Shown here: in pieces, positions 61,999 to 64,000 of the stretch
Numbering within the stretch: the first letter of the stretch is position 1
Layout of the letters: every line of letters begins with the position of its first letter
Source: Neurospora tetrasperma FGSC 2508
Lineage: Eukaryota; Ascomycota; Sordariomycetes; Sordariales; Sordariaceae
Length of the DNA: 64,000 nt
Assembly (NCBI RefSeq): GCF_000213175.1
Contig: NW_009799179.1
Location: 3,887,551 to 3,951,550 of the forward strand
Direction: 5' to 3'
Notes under the pieces: model-generated
Databases searched by the model: none
The model's input: only the letters and a program-made list of their open reading frames with translations
What the model was told of the DNA's origin: nothing
Position numbers and translations under genes: made by a program

Positions 61999-64000
61999 GA
62001 AAACGAGTGAATTAGCGACCCCGAGCAGATGATTTAGGTATCCAATTGGAAGACGAGTGCTAGTTTTTATTGAACTGTTGCACCAACACTCCAAAAAGGG
62101 ATAAAGCTGTTGCCTCCTCGATGTTGCTGGAAGCCCCAAAAACCACTCGATCAAGCAACGACACTACTTGATGTCACTAGAGACGACCGGAAAGCCTCGA
62201 GATTCGGGTGGGTGTTGTTGTCGTCGCCATCTCCAGGTCCATCGGGGGACGGGAGACTTGATCGCTGCGTAGTCGGAAGATGGTAAAGTCGGCGGTAGTC
62301 GGCGGAAGATAGCTGTGATTCCTTGGCCATGAAAGGAAGAGATTTCGTCCGTCTGAAGCTCGAACCTGTGTTTGGTGTCGGGTTGCTCAGAAAAGGAAAG
62401 CACATATGTCACCCGGGTACCTAGGTGTTGTTGCATTTTCATTCGCTGCCGTGGTCGATATTGAATGTCCCCGCGCCTGCCGTATGAATGAAGGGGATGC
62501 CATTGAAGACGCCAGATTTCTGGCAAGGGAGGAAGGGACGACACGATGTTTGGAGTCCATTCCAATCATGCTCCCCAGGGACCGATTTCCAATCCCAGTG
62601 CTCCCGGTCCCGGCCACCATCATTCAAGGTCATTGCCCGAGCTAGCGGCCTGTCCATCTCTGAGAATCCCAATCATCCCTTCCTCTTGTTTCCCAGCCGT
62701 TCGATCATTGTTGCCATGCAAAGAGTCCCGACCCGCTGGAGTCGATGACAGAATGGGTCCATGATATGACCTTCTTCTTTTCTTTTGTGGTTCGATACGG
62801 CCTGCCTGCCCGCGAAGTCTCCCCTCGCACAAGCGGAACAGACACTCGTCTGTTAGCATCGATGTGATATTATCGATCACAGCTGCAAGCGCTTTCTGAC
62901 AAGCATGCATTCTCCTGACGATACTCATTCATCACCATCGCCCGTGTTGCATCTTCGCAGAGACATAGAAGTAGTTGACGCATCGCAACTCAATCGAACC
63001 CCCACAGGCTGTTCATAAATCGAAGGAATGATAGAGCTAGCACATCTACTGGTGCCATCGGTCTTTCAAATGCAGATCCTGATCTCAAGCATCGAACTTC
63101 ATGCTGGTATATGCGTTTTGTCAGCGCGTTGTAAACATACAAGTTCTTGGATAAGGCCGGGCCTCACCCATTCGGATATAACAGAACGACATGATCAGCT
63201 CACTATCCTAAACGGTACCAGCATCAGCCCTCACAACGGCTCTCCGACATGTGCAGTGTCATAGTAACGATGATATATCCGAACGTGGCCGTATCTCTTC
63301 CCCACGTATCGTGCAATTGCGCTCGAATACTGAACCCAGCCACAATGAGTGCTGGCTTGGGAACGACAGCAAAGTTCCGCCGAATAGGTCCGAAGCTGAC
63401 AACTGAAAATAGCGAGGTGAGATCTTGCTGGATCTATACACAAAACCAAGATCCTGGCGGTTCAGCTCATCAAGCTCGTCAGCTTATTAAAGGATACCAC
63501 TCGCAGCGCACACCTCGCATGAAATGGCTGCCATCGACATGGACTCGTGGCAAGATGTTGTTCAAATTCCCTTGCCCGATGGGGAAGACGGAAGCACTGC
63601 ACTACGGCCCCGTTCTGCCCATTCACACAGTGGAGTTTCGGTCCCTGAGACCATGAAGGAACGGCGTTACGGTACGCGGCACAGCAGCCCAGGGCGGCAC
63701 AGAAATGGCGTTTCTTGGCTTGCGGGGAAAGCTGTCCGGATTCAAAGCTGCCCATTCTCTTCTGATGGGACTACCCCACGCACTGATGCAAGGTGGCCGT
63801 TACTACGGGGCGGAAATAAAGGGGTTCTGGTGCAGGAACGGATGGGATTATTATTGAGAGAAAAGGTGTGGCCAGCTCTTTGAGAAGGTCCAGCCAACAT
63901 GTTGCTGTTTAGTTTGAGAAATCTCGTTGTATGATGTTCACTTTCCACTATTCCGACCCATTTGCGACGAAAATGGGCAAACATGGAACGGTACTAGTAA
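61999..64000. other. Terminal gene-poor stretch
   Basis: Upstream region of the disordered-protein gene and 1.5 kb beyond. Frames of up to 135 residues occur on both strands, including 63524-63883 (plus), but none shows a family motif or splice-supported extension. A partial gene entering from the right edge cannot be excluded. Confidence 0.4.

Noticed and set aside
63524-63883. 119-residue frame near the right edge
   Set aside because: No family motif, no supported splice partners and no conserved composition.

Overview
The window is nuclear DNA from a filamentous ascomycete, most likely Neurospora, Sordaria or a close Sordariales relative. The genes are interrupted by short GT-AG introns of about 50-130 bases, often with a CTAAC/CTGAC-type branch site. 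The proteins have clear fungal orthologues (APN1, a MadBub-type BUB1, WSS1, KEL3, YRA1, TVP38). One block of roughly 7 kb is extremely AT-rich and has lost almost all CpA/TpG while keeping CpG, the footprint of repeat-induced point mutation (RIP). I recognise no rRNA, tRNA or CRISPR array.

Left part (1-25.2 kb), gene order: TVP38 (C-terminus cut by the window edge), a CUE-like/CCCH/Smr RNA-binding protein, an F-box/JmjC protein, translation factor eIF4A, the mRNA-export adaptor YRA1, a 6-phosphogluconate/hydroxyisobutyrate-dehydrogenase-like protein, a 755-residue protein of unknown function with a mitochondrial-looking N-terminus, a small unknown ORF, and a 1264-residue F-box/beta-propeller-like protein that ends in a CAAX prenylation motif. 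A probable LINE 3' relic lies at 7.1-7.7 kb.

Middle (25.2-35.5 kb) is a transposon-rich, gene-free interval. It holds a 441-bp MITE with TTA target duplication, an imperfect fold-back repeat with a tRNA A-box-like arm, and a RIP-mutated Tad-like LINE on the minus strand. That LINE still shows endonuclease and reverse-transcriptase motifs.

Right part (35.5-64 kb): AP endonuclease APN1, spindle checkpoint kinase BUB1, enolase, a second MITE (TA target duplication) in a long intergenic region, an M1 aminopeptidase with a hidden mitochondrial-presequence exon, KEL3, the DNA-protein-crosslink protease WSS1, a cysteine-free secreted protein, and a 1060-residue disordered protein. The last 2 kb hold nothing I can call.

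Most genes are unrelated housekeeping units with their own promoters, as is normal in these fungi. Three genome-stability genes lie in the right half: APN1 and BUB1 are convergent neighbours, and WSS1 is further along. I found no convincing new multi-gene system. The most useful leads are protein-targeting features (CAAX on the F-box protein, dual starts in the aminopeptidase and APN1) and the two well-delimited MITEs. All exon boundaries were set by eye from frame continuity and splice consensus.
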